Notes: a model not told the origin generated them from the letters alone. Shown: positions 7,872 through 16,635, counted from the first letter of the stretch. The stretch: DNA of 64,000 bases from Paenibacillus xylaniclasticus (GCF_004001065.1 NZ_BIML01000004.1:124001-188000), one strand, 5' to 3'. Numbers and translations: made by a program.

Positions 7872-8795
7872 CTACAAAATGCGCTCACCTAGCATTGAAC
7901 CGATCAGCTCGACAGCTAGGCGCGCTGTTCTTATGCCGTTGTCCAGCTGCGGATTGACCTCGACGACATCAGCCGATGTCATGATCCCCGCTTCGGCAAG
8001 CAGCTCCATGGCAAGATGCGCTTCCCGGTACAATAAGCCGCCGCGCACTTTGGTTCCGGTTCCCGGCGCTTCGCCAGGGTCGACCGAATCAATGTCAAAG
8101 CTGACATGAACGCCGTCTGTACCGTCTGATACGATTGAAATTGCTCGTTCCATAACAGCTGCCATTCCAAGCTTGTCAATTTCGTGCATCGTGAAGCACG
8201 TGATGCCGAGCGAGCGGATGAGCAGCCGTTCTCCTTCATCCAGCTGGCGCGAACCGACAAGAACGACTCGGTCGGGCTGTACTTTCGGCCCGCCGCCGCC
8301 TATCGATGTCAGCCGGCTGTCGCCATAGCCAAGCGCGCAGGCGAGCGACATCCCGTGTATGTTGCCTGAAGGCGTCGTATCCGGCGTATTCAAGTCGCCA
8401 TGGGCGTCAATCCATAGGACACCCAGCCGCTTGCGCCGCATAGCGGCGCCGGCGATCGAGCCGATCGCGACGCTGTGGTCACCGCCAAGCAGCAGCGGCA
8501 GGTGGCCGGCTTCGGCCGCCTCTGCTGTCTTGGAGGCGATTGCTTCTGAGAAGGACAGCACCTTGCCCCAATGGCGAAGCTTGGGCGAGCTTCGGCCATC
8601 CGATTGCACATCGGGCAAATAATTTGTCGGTTCGACGGAGTAAGAGTAGCCTAGCTGATGAAGCTTTCGATCCACTCCGGCTAATAGTATCGCCTGTGGT
8701 CCTTGCGCCGCGCCGCGGCGGCTTGCTCCCCAATCGAATGGTGCAGGAATGACGGCAACGTGCGGCTTACGGACTAGCTGTTGAGCAAGGTTCAT
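7872..8795 (-). CDS. rocF: Arginase
   Basis: 307 residues. Hydrolyses arginine to ornithine and urea with two manganese ions in the cytoplasm. All metal-binding motifs of the ureohydrolase family are present: GGDHSVAIGS (about residue 105), WIDAHGDLNT (about 128), GNIHGMSLA (about 144) and SFDIDSVDPGEAPGTGT (about 229). ATG 8795 has GGAGGTG eight bases upstream. It lies 63 bases downstream of the proline dehydrogenase gene on the same strand, so both are probably co-transcribed. The gene order suggests conversion of arginine and proline to glutamate, with P5C dehydrogenase facing them. An ornithine aminotransferase gene is not seen here. Confidence 0.93.
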   Translation of the reverse strand: MNLAQQLVRKPHVAVIPAPFDWGASRRGAAQGPQAILLAGVDRKLHQLGYSYSVEPTNYLPDVQSDGRSSPKLRHWGKVLSFSEAIASKTAEAAEAGHLPLLLGGDHSVAIGSIAGAAMRRKRLGVLWIDAHGDLNTPDTTPSGNIHGMSLACALGYGDSRLTSIGGGGPKVQPDRVVLVGSRQLDEGERLLIRSLGITCFTMHEIDKLGMAAVMERAISIVSDGTDGVHVSFDIDSVDPGEAPGTGTKVRGGLLYREAHLAMELLAEAGIMTSADVVEVNPQLDNGIRTARLAVELIGSMLGERIL

Positions 8796-8858
8796 TCAAC
8801 CGGCACCTCCGTGACAAGAGAGTGTGATCCGCGCAGTCGGCTTGCATCCAGAGAACGG

Positions 8859-9791
8859 TTAATGCCTTTTTAATAGGCTTCGAACGACGAAGCCTACGTT
8901 CGCAGGCCGTTCGGCGAGCCTCCGGATGAAATAGGGATACCACATCGTCCCGTAAGGTACATAGCTTCTGACGGTATAGCCTTGTTCCGCCAGCCGAAGC
9001 TGCATCGGCGTCCGGATGCCGTACAGCATCTGAAATTCAAAAGCAGAGCTTGGAATTCCCTTACGGGAAGCAAATGTGCGTACCCAGTCGATGATTGCCT
9101 CATCGTGCGTAGCTACCGCGGTATAGACGCCGCTGTCTAGCCGAGTACGAATGAGCCGTTTGAAATTGGAATCGACATCTACGCGCTTCGGATATGCAAT
9201 ACTAGCCGGTTCCTTGTACGCGCCCTTGACAAGTCGGACATTGATCGCGGCGGAGGTGAGGGTGCGTACATCATGCTCGCTCCTTCTCAAGTACGCTTGT
9301 ATGACGGGACCTGTATTCGTTAAACCGTCCGCGTGCAGCTTCTTCACGATGTGAAGCGTTCGATCCGTATACGGGCTGTCTTCCATATCGAGACGAACGA
9401 ACATGGATCTGTCAGCAGCTGCAGCTGCAATGTGCCGGATGCGATCATAAGCACGTTGATCGCTCAGCGCAAGCCCCATCTGAGTGGGCTTCAGCGACAC
9501 ATTGCCCTGCACGCATTGGTTGGCCATTGCTTCAATAAGGGCGACATATTCTTGGCAATAACGGTCTGCCTCGTGATCGGTTCTTACTCCCTCACCGAGG
9601 TGGTCCATCGTGACAAGCAGCTTACGTTCGTTTAGTTCCAGCACTTTCGTCAGTGCCTCGTCTCTGGTCTGGCCAGCGACGAAGCGGGAGGCGCCAAGTT
9701 TCAACCCATATTTGCGCGATAAAGCGGCTGCTGCAGCATTTCCGGCCAATCCGAGGATGACCGAACGAAACAGACGTGTGCCTATATCCAT
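8859..9791 (-). CDS. putB: Proline dehydrogenase
   Basis: 310 residues, the size of the single-function Gram-positive enzyme. It oxidises proline to pyrroline-5-carboxylate with FAD and passes electrons to the membrane. Seen: LGEGVRTDHEAD near residue 65, NVSLKPTQMGL near 99, FVRLDMEDSPYTDRT near 131, VRLVKGAYKE near 189 and the C-terminal WYPYFIRRLAERPANV (Y..RR..ERP substrate motif). The start at 9791 is preceded by GGAGAGGGCGAGG. It is divergent from the P5C dehydrogenase gene, whose product uses its toxic intermediate. The symbol putB is by function; fadM is an alternative name for paralogues. Confidence 0.92.
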   Translation of the reverse strand: MDIGTRLFRSVILGLAGNAAAAALSRKYGLKLGASRFVAGQTRDEALTKVLELNERKLLVTMDHLGEGVRTDHEADRYCQEYVALIEAMANQCVQGNVSLKPTQMGLALSDQRAYDRIRHIAAAAADRSMFVRLDMEDSPYTDRTLHIVKKLHADGLTNTGPVIQAYLRRSEHDVRTLTSAAINVRLVKGAYKEPASIAYPKRVDVDSNFKRLIRTRLDSGVYTAVATHDEAIIDWVRTFASRKGIPSSAFEFQMLYGIRTPMQLRLAEQGYTVRSYVPYGTMWYPYFIRRLAERPANVGFVVRSLLKRH

Positions 9792-9961
9792 CCTCGCCCT
9801 CTCCTTTCCTTCTGTACCCCCCGGATCGAATTAAGAGACATATTTTCTTTCTGTAAGCAAGCTGTCATGTTTGAGCAGCTGTTCGCTTATATATAGACAG
9901 GAACAAGTGCCGTCATACCTAAAGGACAGGCGGCAATCCGGGAAATAGGAGGGGCTTTGCG

Positions 9962-11509
9962 ATGATGGGGGCATTCAGCAACGAGCCGATGACGGATTTC
10001 AGTCAAGCGGACAACCGCCGATTGTTCGAGGCCGCACTGGCACAAATTAAATCGCAATATGGAAATTCGTATCCGCTGCTAATCGGTGGAAGACCGGTAC
10101 AGTCCGAGTCTGTGAAGCCATCTGTCAATCCAGCCCGGCACGGGGAGATCGTCGGTCTCGTCGCACAGGCGAACCGCCAGCGTGCTTCCCAAGCAGTCGA
10201 TGTTGCGGCTGCAGCGTTCGAGCGATGGAAACGAGTCCCGCCGACAGCCCGAGCACGAACATTGTATAAAGCAGCTGCGCTGCTTCGCAGCCGTAAGCAT
10301 GAGTTTTCTGCTTGGCTTGTTGTGGAGGCAGGCAAGACGTGGATCGAGGCGGATGTGGATACAGCAGAAGCGATCGATTTCCTTGAATATTACGGACGTG
10401 AGGCTGAGAGGATATGTGCGCCGCAGCCATTGGTCCGTATTCCGGGCGAAGATAATGAATGGACATATGTTCCGCTCGGCGTTGGGATCATTATTCCGCC
10501 ATGGAATTTTCCGCTCGCCATCATGGCGGGCATGACTGCTTCGGCTGTCGTCGCGGGTAATACCGTCGTATTAAAGCCAGCTTCGGCAACTCCTGTCATC
10601 GCGGCTCGCTTCGTTCAGCTTCTGCACGAAGCGGGACTTCCGGAAGATGTCATTCAGTTCGTGCCGGGCTCCGGCGGCGAAATTGGTGATGTACTGATCG
10701 ATCATCCGCTTACGCGGTTCATCAGCTTTACCGGCTCGATGGAGGTCGGACTTCGCATCGTGGAGAGAGCGGCTAGGCTTCAGCCGGGACAGCGGTGGAT
10801 TAAGCGGGTTATTGCGGAGCTTGGCGGTAAAGACGCGATTGTCGTCGATCGGGATGCCAATCTGGAGGCTGCAGCGCAAGGGATCGTCCAATCTGCGTTC
10901 GGCTATGCTGGACAGAAGTGCTCTGCCTGCTCGCGGGCGATAATCCATGTCGATGTCTATGACGAAATGACAGAGCGTATCACCATGTTGACTAGTCAGT
11001 TATCAATCGGCGATCCGGCGCTGCAAGGAACAGATGTCGGACCGGTCATCGACCGGGCAGCATACAATAAGATTCGACAATACGTTACAGCTGGTAAACA
11101 AGAAGGGCGGCTTCTAGTAGGGGGAGGTATGGATGAAGGCTCTGGATATTTTGTAGAGCCTACTATATTCGCTGATGTCGACAGTCAAGCATCGCTCGCT
11201 CAAGACGAAATATTTGGTCCAGTGCTCGCCTGTATTCAAGCGGACGACTTTGGACACGCGCTTGCAATTGCCAACGATACTCCGTACGGCTTGACCGGCT
11301 CCGTCTATTCGAACCGCAGGGAGCGGCTTGAGCTTGCACGAGAGTTGTTCCATGTGGGCAATCTCTATTTCAATCGCAAATGTACTGGAGCGCTCGTCGG
11401 CGTTCATCCGTTCGGGGGCTTCAATCTGTCGGGCACCGACTCCAAAGCAGGAGGACCCGATTATTTGATTCAGTTCATGCAGGGAAAGGTCGTATCCGAG
11501 AAAATGTAA
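9962..11509 (+). CDS. pruA: L-glutamate gamma-semialdehyde (1-pyrroline-5-carboxylate) dehydrogenase
   Basis: 515 residues, the length of the RocA/PruA branch of aldehyde dehydrogenases. It oxidises P5C/glutamate semialdehyde to glutamate with NAD. Catalytic Glu in IAELGGKDAIVV (about residue 285) and catalytic Cys in GYAGQKCSACSRAII (about 318) are present, as is the cofactor stretch IIIPPWNFPLAIMAG (about 176). The end FGGFNLSGTDSKAGGPDYL is typical of P5C dehydrogenases. AGGAGGGG lies seven bases before ATG 9962. The 170-base divergent spacer to proline dehydrogenase should hold control sites for both; I see no clear -12/-24 SigL promoter there. Confidence 0.93.
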   Translation: MMGAFSNEPMTDFSQADNRRLFEAALAQIKSQYGNSYPLLIGGRPVQSESVKPSVNPARHGEIVGLVAQANRQRASQAVDVAAAAFERWKRVPPTARARTLYKAAALLRSRKHEFSAWLVVEAGKTWIEADVDTAEAIDFLEYYGREAERICAPQPLVRIPGEDNEWTYVPLGVGIIIPPWNFPLAIMAGMTASAVVAGNTVVLKPASATPVIAARFVQLLHEAGLPEDVIQFVPGSGGEIGDVLIDHPLTRFISFTGSMEVGLRIVERAARLQPGQRWIKRVIAELGGKDAIVVDRDANLEAAAQGIVQSAFGYAGQKCSACSRAIIHVDVYDEMTERITMLTSQLSIGDPALQGTDVGPVIDRAAYNKIRQYVTAGKQEGRLLVGGGMDEGSGYFVEPTIFADVDSQASLAQDEIFGPVLACIQADDFGHALAIANDTPYGLTGSVYSNRRERLELARELFHVGNLYFNRKCTGALVGVHPFGGFNLSGTDSKAGGPDYLIQFMQGKVVSEKM

Positions 11510-11541
11510 TACAATCAGGAACAAAGCCCAAATTTGAGTAA

Positions 11542-11589
11542 GGGGCGGTCCGCCAGTCAGTTTTCACTGACTTTCTGGACTGCCCCTTT
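11542..11589 (+). terminator. Terminator after pruA
   Basis: Long imperfect stem: GGGGC-GGTCC-GCCAGTCAGT pairs with ACTGACTTTCTGGACTGCCCC around a TTTC loop, followed by TTTG. It begins 32 bases after the pruA stop. Confidence 0.75.
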
Positions 11590-11734
11590 GCTATGTACGC
11601 AAGCGCTTTATAACAAACGGAAAAGTGTGGTACCATAACGAGTGGTGTAAGCGGAGCATTGTTGGAATAGCGAAGTTATCAATAGATCATCCACGCTCCG
11701 AGGCGAAGGGCATAGGTTAAGGGGGCAGGCAGAA

Positions 11735-12343
11735 GTGAGAGTAATTGCGGGATCGGCTAAGGGGCGGCCGCTCAAAGCGGTGCCCGGTATGAATACAAGG
11801 CCGACGACCGACAAGGTGAAAGAAGCGATCTTCAGCATGATCGGACCGTTCTTTGACGGGGGGCTTGTGCTTGATTTGTTTGCGGGAACCGGCGGGCTTG
11901 GTATAGAGGCGCTCAGCCGTGGCGCAGACCGGGCTATATTCGTGGATAAGGAGAAGCAAAGCGTGGATGTCGTTAGACACAATACGACAGCTGCTGGCGT
12001 AGGCGATCGTTCAGAGATTTACCGCAACGACGCACAACGGGCTATCAAAGCTTTGGCGAAGCGGGGGCAAGCTTTCCGTCTTGTGTTTCTCGATCCGCCG
12101 TACCGGATGACGAATATGGACGAGATGCTGGAGGAAATCGCAACCGCAGGTCTGCTTGAGGATGGTGCGAGTATCGTCGTTGAGCACGATGCCGCACATG
12201 TTTATCCGGAGCAATTCGGCGGCTTCAAGCAGCGTAAAAGTGTCAAATATGGCGATACCGCTGTTACGATTTATTCGTTCCGGCAACTGACGACAGAGCC
12301 GGCAAATGGCAACGATGGAGGAGAAGAGCATGACGAAGCATGA
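11735..12343 (+). CDS. rsmD: 16S rRNA (guanine(966)-N2)-methyltransferase
   Basis: 202 residues. Methylates G966 of 16S rRNA in the assembled 30S particle. SAM-binding motif [18 protein letters not shown] (about residues 46-63) and catalytic LDPPYR (about 118, the N/DPPY motif of N2-guanine methylases) are both intact. It starts at GTG 11735 behind GGGGGCAGGCAGAA. The 3' end overlaps coaD by 14 bases, the same pair order as ylbH-coaD in B. subtilis. The C-terminal tail of about 12 residues is polar and Gly/Glu/Asp rich. Confidence 0.93.
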   Translation: MRVIAGSAKGRPLKAVPGMNTRPTTDKVKEAIFSMIGPFFDGGLVLDLFAGTGGLGIEALSRGADRAIFVDKEKQSVDVVRHNTTAAGVGDRSEIYRNDAQRAIKALAKRGQAFRLVFLDPPYRMTNMDEMLEEIATAGLLEDGASIVVEHDAAHVYPEQFGGFKQRKSVKYGDTAVTIYSFRQLTTEPANGNDGGEEHDEA

Positions 12344-12836
12344 AGGCGTCAACAATCGTATCGCAGTCTATCCAGGCAGTTTCGACCCTGTAACCTACGG
12401 TCATCTGGACATCATTCAGCGCGCATCGAAGCAGTTCGATACGCTGATTGTAGCGGTACTGAACAACACGAGCAAAAATCCGATGTTCACGATCGAGGAG
12501 CGCAAGGCGCTGCTGGAGGAAGTGACACGCGATATTCCGAACGTCAAGGTTGACAGCTTTCGGGATCTTCTCGTCCGGTTTATGAAATCGCGTCAGGCCG
12601 GCACGATCGTACGGGGCATTCGCTCAGTTTCCGATTTCGAGTACGAGCTGCAGATGGCATCGACCAATCATTTGCTTGACGATGACATTGAGACGGTGTT
12701 TATGATGACCAATCCGAAGTACTCCTATTTAAGCTCCAGTATCGTGAAAGAAATTGCAAGATTTAATGGTGACGTATCGGAGCTCGTGCCGCCATATGTA
12801 AGAGAACGTCTGCTCGAGAAGGGAAACGGTAAATAG
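12330..12836 (+). CDS. coaD: Phosphopantetheine adenylyltransferase
   Basis: 168 residues from the ATG at 12330, which has GGAGG eight bases upstream; the earlier in-frame ATG at 12306 has no ribosome site. Transfers AMP to 4'-phosphopantetheine, the fourth step of coenzyme A synthesis. Shows the nucleotidyltransferase motif [10 protein letters not shown] (about residue 16), [12 protein letters not shown] (about 95) and the C-terminal YLSSSIVKE (about 132). Supplies CoA for the fatty-acid genes downstream, although it is in a different transcription unit. Converges with ylbJ, with 23 bases between the stops. Confidence 0.95.
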   Translation: MTKHEGVNNRIAVYPGSFDPVTYGHLDIIQRASKQFDTLIVAVLNNTSKNPMFTIEERKALLEEVTRDIPNVKVDSFRDLLVRFMKSRQAGTIVRGIRSVSDFEYELQMASTNHLLDDDIETVFMMTNPKYSYLSSSIVKEIARFNGDVSELVPPYVRERLLEKGNGK

Positions 12837-12859
12837 AACTTATTATTCGCATCATGATG

Positions 12860-14164
12860 TCATCTACGATTTATAACCGATCGGAACATGACAGATAAAG
12901 CGGTGAAAACGGCAACTAGCAGCAGGAAGGCTGTTAATGCGGCTGGAACGAACGGCCACAATGACGGTAAATCCGACACCCGGATAAGGGTGAAAGAAGC
13001 TTCTGCGTCGTTCAACATCGCGGGGAGTACTCCAGTTGCTTCGGCAACGGTCAGCAGCGATGATATAGGACGCCAAATTAGCATCGCAACTGCCGCTGCA
13101 AGCAGTGCATGTACGGCTCGGCATGTTACGAATGGAAGCAGCTTTAGGTCGGTGCCGGCGATTGCGGCGCCTGTCTGCGCAATCGCTCCAAGGCCGCTCC
13201 ATGCGAGGGCGGCGGCAGCTGCTGCCGCCGACCATGAAGCAGAAGAGACAGGGGACTGCCAGGTGGATGCGGCGAAAGCTCCGAGATGGCTTTCTAGCAG
13301 CGCGGGCAGCAGCCATTGCGGCAAACGGAGCAGCTTATCTACGGCGTCCCATATTGGCTCGATTAATCGAACGAGCACGGCGCTTACGATGATAATGCCG
13401 CCTGCCGTTAGCAGTTTCTGAACGGACGCGATCGTTGAATCGCCTAGCGCTTGGCCGAATGAACGGCCGTCCTCTTCGTATTTGCTCCGTCTGTCTGCTT
13501 CAGCGCGGGCGAATAAGCTCGTGCTCTTGCGTGCATGTGTAGAATCGGTCGCATTAGCAGCTGCTTTAGGATCGGCTATTTCGAATTGTTCGGCAGGGCA
13601 AGATAAGAATGCGTCAGATGAGTTGGACGCTGGTCTTGGCCCGCGGGTTGTCATAACGCGCAGCCTGTCTTTAATCGAGACGGCAAGTGCTGCCAGCAGT
13701 CCTCCGGACCATACCGCCAAGGCAACCGCTATGCCGGCAGCTGGCTGCTTCATAAAGCCGACGCCTACGACAACAAGCATAAATAAAGGGTTCGGCATGT
13801 GGGCGAGAGCAAGCAGGCGCTGTCCTTGCGACCGGGTCAGCTTACCGGAGCGGCGAAGCGCCGCGGCCGCTTCGGAGCCTGCAGCATAACCGCCTGTCCA
13901 GCCGGCTGCAACAGCAAATCCGGCTTCGCCTGGAAGACCGAACAGCCGCTTCATGGCAGGCTCCATTAATTTGCCGGCTAGTGCCGTTACACCAAAAATC
14001 GTCATCAGCTCGGATAGGACAATAAAGGGCATAAGTCCGGGAAAAATGATAGTCCACCACAGCGTCAATCCTTGCAGCGATGCTTGGAACGTCACGTCAG
14101 GCTGGCGGATGACTGCGGCAACGAGCAGAATGGAGATGCAGGCAAGGGTAATGGTGCGCGCCAT
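12860..14164 (-). CDS. ylbJ: Sporulation integral membrane protein YlbJ
   Basis: 434 residues from the ATG at 14164, behind AAAGGGG. Polytopic, with about eight hydrophobic segments and two nucleoside-recognition (Gate-like) regions: FPGLMPFIVLSELMTIFG then GWTGGYAAGSEAAAAL (about residues 33-105), and a second set after residue 265. In B. subtilis ylbJ is transcribed in the mother cell and is needed for spore cortex formation. A hydrophilic loop of roughly 70 residues (about 190-260, rich in A, S, R, D) lies between the two halves and looks like an insertion relative to the compact family core. It follows tmcAL on the same strand. Confidence 0.88.
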   Translation of the reverse strand: MARTITLACISILLVAAVIRQPDVTFQASLQGLTLWWTIIFPGLMPFIVLSELMTIFGVTALAGKLMEPAMKRLFGLPGEAGFAVAAGWTGGYAAGSEAAAALRRSGKLTRSQGQRLLALAHMPNPLFMLVVVGVGFMKQPAAGIAVALAVWSGGLLAALAVSIKDRLRVMTTRGPRPASNSSDAFLSCPAEQFEIADPKAAANATDSTHARKSTSLFARAEADRRSKYEEDGRSFGQALGDSTIASVQKLLTAGGIIIVSAVLVRLIEPIWDAVDKLLRLPQWLLPALLESHLGAFAASTWQSPVSSASWSAAAAAAALAWSGLGAIAQTGAAIAGTDLKLLPFVTCRAVHALLAAAVAMLIWRPISSLLTVAEATGVLPAMLNDAEASFTLIRVSDLPSLWPFVPAALTAFLLLVAVFTALSVMFRSVINRR

Positions 14165-14286
14165 CGGCACAGCCCCTTTCCAATACGATACTTTGCCCGC
14201 TGGGGACGGGCATTTCAGTATATTGTACGCATAGGGCTGGTTAGGTAGACCAGTCGTGTCCTGCAAGCAAATGGATACGATAACGA

Positions 14287-14322
14287 ATGCCGCCTGTCAT
14301 CCGATAAAGGAGCAGGCGGCAT
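14287..14322 (-). terminator. Possible terminator between tmcAL and ylbJ
   Basis: Ten-bp stem ATGCCGCCTG/CAGGCGGCAT with a 16-base loop, five bases past the tmcAL stop on the minus strand. The following bases (TCGTTATCG) are not a good T run, so it may be a weak terminator or a processing hairpin. Confidence 0.45.
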
Positions 14323-14327
14323 CATCA

Positions 14328-15581
14328 TTATTCAGGTTCTTCGAATCCTACTTGCAGCGGCTTCTCGTAATAGTCGCGGAATAGCTGCCGGGAATTGGCG
14401 TTCGGCTGCCGAGCGAGCGTATAGACGGAGGTAGCTTGTATATCCAGCTCCAGTAACGGCAGCGGCTGCGGAGCTCCGGCAGCGCTCATGAGCACGGGCC
14501 ATCGGGCTGTAGTACGCATTCGTTTCAGCAGCGCTTGTCCGACCTTTGTAAAGCCAAGTACACGGACGTAGCCTGGACCTTCTGCCAAGCGGTCCGGGGC
14601 CAGCTGCTCCTTCGAGTGGTCGAGAAGTACAGCGAGTAGAGCCCGTTGAAGCTTCGTACGGGTATAACGCTTAGTCTTCAAGGCTTTCATCAATAACTCG
14701 AATGATAATGTGTCGAGTCCGCGGACGGACTTCAGCAGCCGATACTCGAGTCCTTCCGTTATTTCGTGCAATTGTGCGAGCTGCTGCGGTGACTTGGTAA
14801 GAATAGAATGAAACAGCTGCATGCTGAACGATTGCCAATCGACCGCTGGTCGACCGGCCGTAAGCTCCCGTTCCATCAGCTGCAATGTAGAGCGAGGGAC
14901 ATACGCGGAGGCCGCGCTCAGCTCGCCAGATTCGAACAGAAGCCTGCGTATGGCAGTCGCGCTGGCGATTGCTTCGTCTGTCGGCGATCTATCGTTATAG
15001 CCGGCTTTCTCGCGTTTAATCGTATAAGGCACGATGTCGCTTTCCATCCGTTCTAGTGACAGCATGTAGTGTAAGCCAAGCGAATTATTCGGCTGAGACA
15101 CTGTGAGAGATGTCGAACCGGTGCTCTCCATATGAGAAGTCAGTGCAGCTTCATAGGCTGCGGGAAACGGTACGCCCTCGGCCAGCTTGCTGTTTAGCCG
15201 CTGCTTGAATGACGCAGGCTCCTCGCGCAGCGTGCGGGCGGCGGAGCGGAACGGTTCAATGTCGCCGGCCTCGCTGCCGAAACATAATGCGTCGATGATG
15301 CCGGTCGCGTCTAACGTCGAGATGGCGCCGCGCGCGAACCATTCGGCTGACTGGGTTGAATAGGCGACAGGCAGCTCGAGCACAAGATCGCAGCCGCCGC
15401 GCAGCGCCATCTCGGCGCGTGTCCATTTGTCGAGCAGAGCAGGCTCTCCTCTCTGCAGAAAATGGCCGCTCATGACGGCAACGACGGCGTCGGCTCCCGT
15501 TATTTTGCGTGATTGCTGTACATGATATAGATGTCCGTTATGAAACGGATTGTATTCCACGACAATTCCAACCGTACGCAT
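14328..15581 (-). CDS. tmcAL: tRNA(Met) cytidine acetate ligase (YlbM)
   Basis: 417 residues from the ATG at 15581, which has GGAGG six bases upstream; the open frame extends farther but without a ribosome site. Uses ATP and acetate to make N4-acetylcytidine at the elongator tRNA-Met wobble position. Nucleotidyltransferase motif EYNPFHNGHLYH (about residues 9-20), FLQRGEPALLDKWTRAEMAL (about 40-60) and CDLVLELPVAYSTQSAE (about 63-80) are all typical. Divergent from yceD with 117 bases between, the same as ylbM-ylbN neighbourhood in B. subtilis except that tmcAL is inverted relative to yceD here. Confidence 0.93.
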   Translation of the reverse strand: MRTVGIVVEYNPFHNGHLYHVQQSRKITGADAVVAVMSGHFLQRGEPALLDKWTRAEMALRGGCDLVLELPVAYSTQSAEWFARGAISTLDATGIIDALCFGSEAGDIEPFRSAARTLREEPASFKQRLNSKLAEGVPFPAAYEAALTSHMESTGSTSLTVSQPNNSLGLHYMLSLERMESDIVPYTIKREKAGYNDRSPTDEAIASATAIRRLLFESGELSAASAYVPRSTLQLMERELTAGRPAVDWQSFSMQLFHSILTKSPQQLAQLHEITEGLEYRLLKSVRGLDTLSFELLMKALKTKRYTRTKLQRALLAVLLDHSKEQLAPDRLAEGPGYVRVLGFTKVGQALLKRMRTTARWPVLMSAAGAPQPLPLLELDIQATSVYTLARQPNANSRQLFRDYYEKPLQVGFEEPE

Positions 15582-15642
15582 GTCGATCCTCCGGTATATT
15601 TTCATATCGAATCCATCATCATCATAACATGCGCTGAAAATG

Positions 15643-15672
15643 TTGACAAAACCATTGAATAATCGATATAAT
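15643..15672 (+). promoter_or_regulatory. SigA promoter of yceD-rpmF
   Basis: Perfect TTGACA at 15643-15648 and perfect TATAAT at 15667-15672 with an 18-base spacer. Start of transcription near 15679, about 20 bases before the yceD ATG. Confidence 0.85.
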
Positions 15673-15698
15673 AATTTTTGTTTGTTTGGGGTGATCTC

Positions 15699-16226
15699 AT
15701 GCAATTTCGTATTCAAGAAGCATTGAACAAAGGAACGCTGCCTCCAATCCAGGAGACGATTGAGGTCACTTCGCTGCTGAAGGGTCGCAGGGACGTATTG
15801 TCGGCAAGTCCGATTCACGTTAAGCTGAACGTTCATGCAGCAGACGGCATCATTCATGTCGACGGTAGATTGACTTCCGAGCTCGAGATGGCTTGCTCCC
15901 GTTGTTTGAACCCAGCTGCCGTTAAAGTGGACGTGCCATTTCACGAGCAGTTCAAGCCGGTAGAAGCGTTATCTCCGGAAGATGAGGATTTGGACGTGGA
16001 TGATCCGATTGAGGTCGTAGGCGAGACGCTTGACCTTAAGCCATATGTCGAGGACTTGTGGCTGCTGGAGCTTCCATTCGTGCCAGTGTGCAGCAGCGAC
16101 TGCAGAGGACTATGCTCCGAATGCGGACAGAACTTGAATGAACGAGAATGCGGCTGTGAGCGCGGTTCGATAGATCCACGTCTAGCTGCACTTAAGGATT
16201 TGTTCAAAGACAACGACAACCAATAA
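15699..16226 (+). CDS. yceD: YceD family protein (DUF177), 23S rRNA accumulation factor
   Basis: 175 residues from ATG 15699, behind GGGGTGATC. DUF177 proteins sit next to rpmF in most bacteria and are needed for normal 23S rRNA levels, perhaps through co-regulation with L32. Seen here: a central MACSRCLNPAAV stretch and a C-terminal Cys cluster (CSSDCRGLCSECGQ then CGCERGSIDPRL), the form found in Gram-positive members and probably binding zinc. An acidic linker (EDEDLDVDDPIE) lies between. It is followed after 45 bases by rpmF. B. subtilis name ylbN. Confidence 0.9.
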   Translation: MQFRIQEALNKGTLPPIQETIEVTSLLKGRRDVLSASPIHVKLNVHAADGIIHVDGRLTSELEMACSRCLNPAAVKVDVPFHEQFKPVEALSPEDEDLDVDDPIEVVGETLDLKPYVEDLWLLELPFVPVCSSDCRGLCSECGQNLNERECGCERGSIDPRLAALKDLFKDNDNQ

Positions 16227-16271
16227 CTAGCTGTTTATACGGCTTGTAATTCTATGAAGGAGGTGGGAAAC

Positions 16272-16445
16272 ATGGCAGTACCACAACGTAGAACTTCCAA
16301 AACTCGCCGCGACAAACGTCGCACACACTTCAAACTGGCGGTGCCAGGTATGGTGAAATGCGAGCAATGCGGAGAGTTGAAACTTGCTCACCACGTATGC
16401 AAAGTGTGCGGATATTACAAAACGAAAGAGATCATCTCGCAATAA
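16272..16445 (+). CDS. rpmF: 50S ribosomal protein L32
   Basis: 57 residues from ATG 16272, with AAGGAGGTG in front. Basic N-terminus [17 protein letters not shown] and a zinc ribbon with two Cys pairs (CEQCGE and CKVCGYY), so this is the zinc-binding C+ form. Shares the promoter at 15643 with yceD and is closed by a terminator 17 bases after the stop. Confidence 0.97.
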   Translation: MAVPQRRTSKTRRDKRRTHFKLAVPGMVKCEQCGELKLAHHVCKVCGYYKTKEIISQ

Positions 16446-16462
16446 GCCGGTTTCCCACTCTT

Positions 16463-16496
16463 AGTACTTCATCTCGCGATGAAGTGCTATTTTTTT
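16463..16496 (+). terminator. Terminator of yceD-rpmF
   Basis: Stem AGTACTTCATC/GATGAAGTGCT (one G-T pair) with a TCGC loop, then ATTTTTTT. Confidence 0.9.
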
Positions 16497-16507
16497 CAAT
16501 AGAAGGA

Positions 16508-16607
16508 ACCGGCATCAGCACGATGCTGCGGATGCAATGACGGCGCATGCAAATGACGGCGGTCTGCTACAGACCGATTCGGGCGTTGCTTAGTGCCGTC
16601 ATTTTTT
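16508..16607 (+). other. Structured spacer with a repeated arm and a T-tailed stem, before fapR
   Basis: Contains a small hairpin GCATC-agcac-GATGC (16511-16525), the 10-base sequence AATGACGGCG twice (16536-16545 and 16552-16561, period 16), an inner hairpin GGTCT-gctac-AGACC (16561-16575) and one complementary arm GCCGTCATT running into TTTTT (16595-16607). Either copy of the repeat can pair with the single 3' arm, giving two exclusive folds that both end in a terminator-like tail. It may be a second terminator after rpmF or a small RNA. I do not recognise a known class. Confidence 0.45.
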
Positions 16608-16617
16608 ATATAATCAA

Positions 16618-16635
16618 TTAGTACCTGGTTATAAT
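16618..16635 (+). promoter_or_regulatory. FapR operator overlapping the fapR -10 box
   Basis: TTAGTACCTGGTTATAA at 16618-16634 matches the known 17-bp FapR palindrome (TTAGTACCTGGTACTAA) at 15 of 17 positions, and overlaps a perfect TATAAT at 16630-16635. The -35 region is poor. Binding by FapR would block its own operon until malonyl-CoA accumulates, as in B. subtilis. Confidence 0.8.

Noticed and set aside
11599-11612. CGCAAGCGCTTTAT, similar to a catabolite response element
   Set aside because: Several key positions of the cre consensus differ, and it sits between a terminator and a housekeeping rRNA methylase gene.
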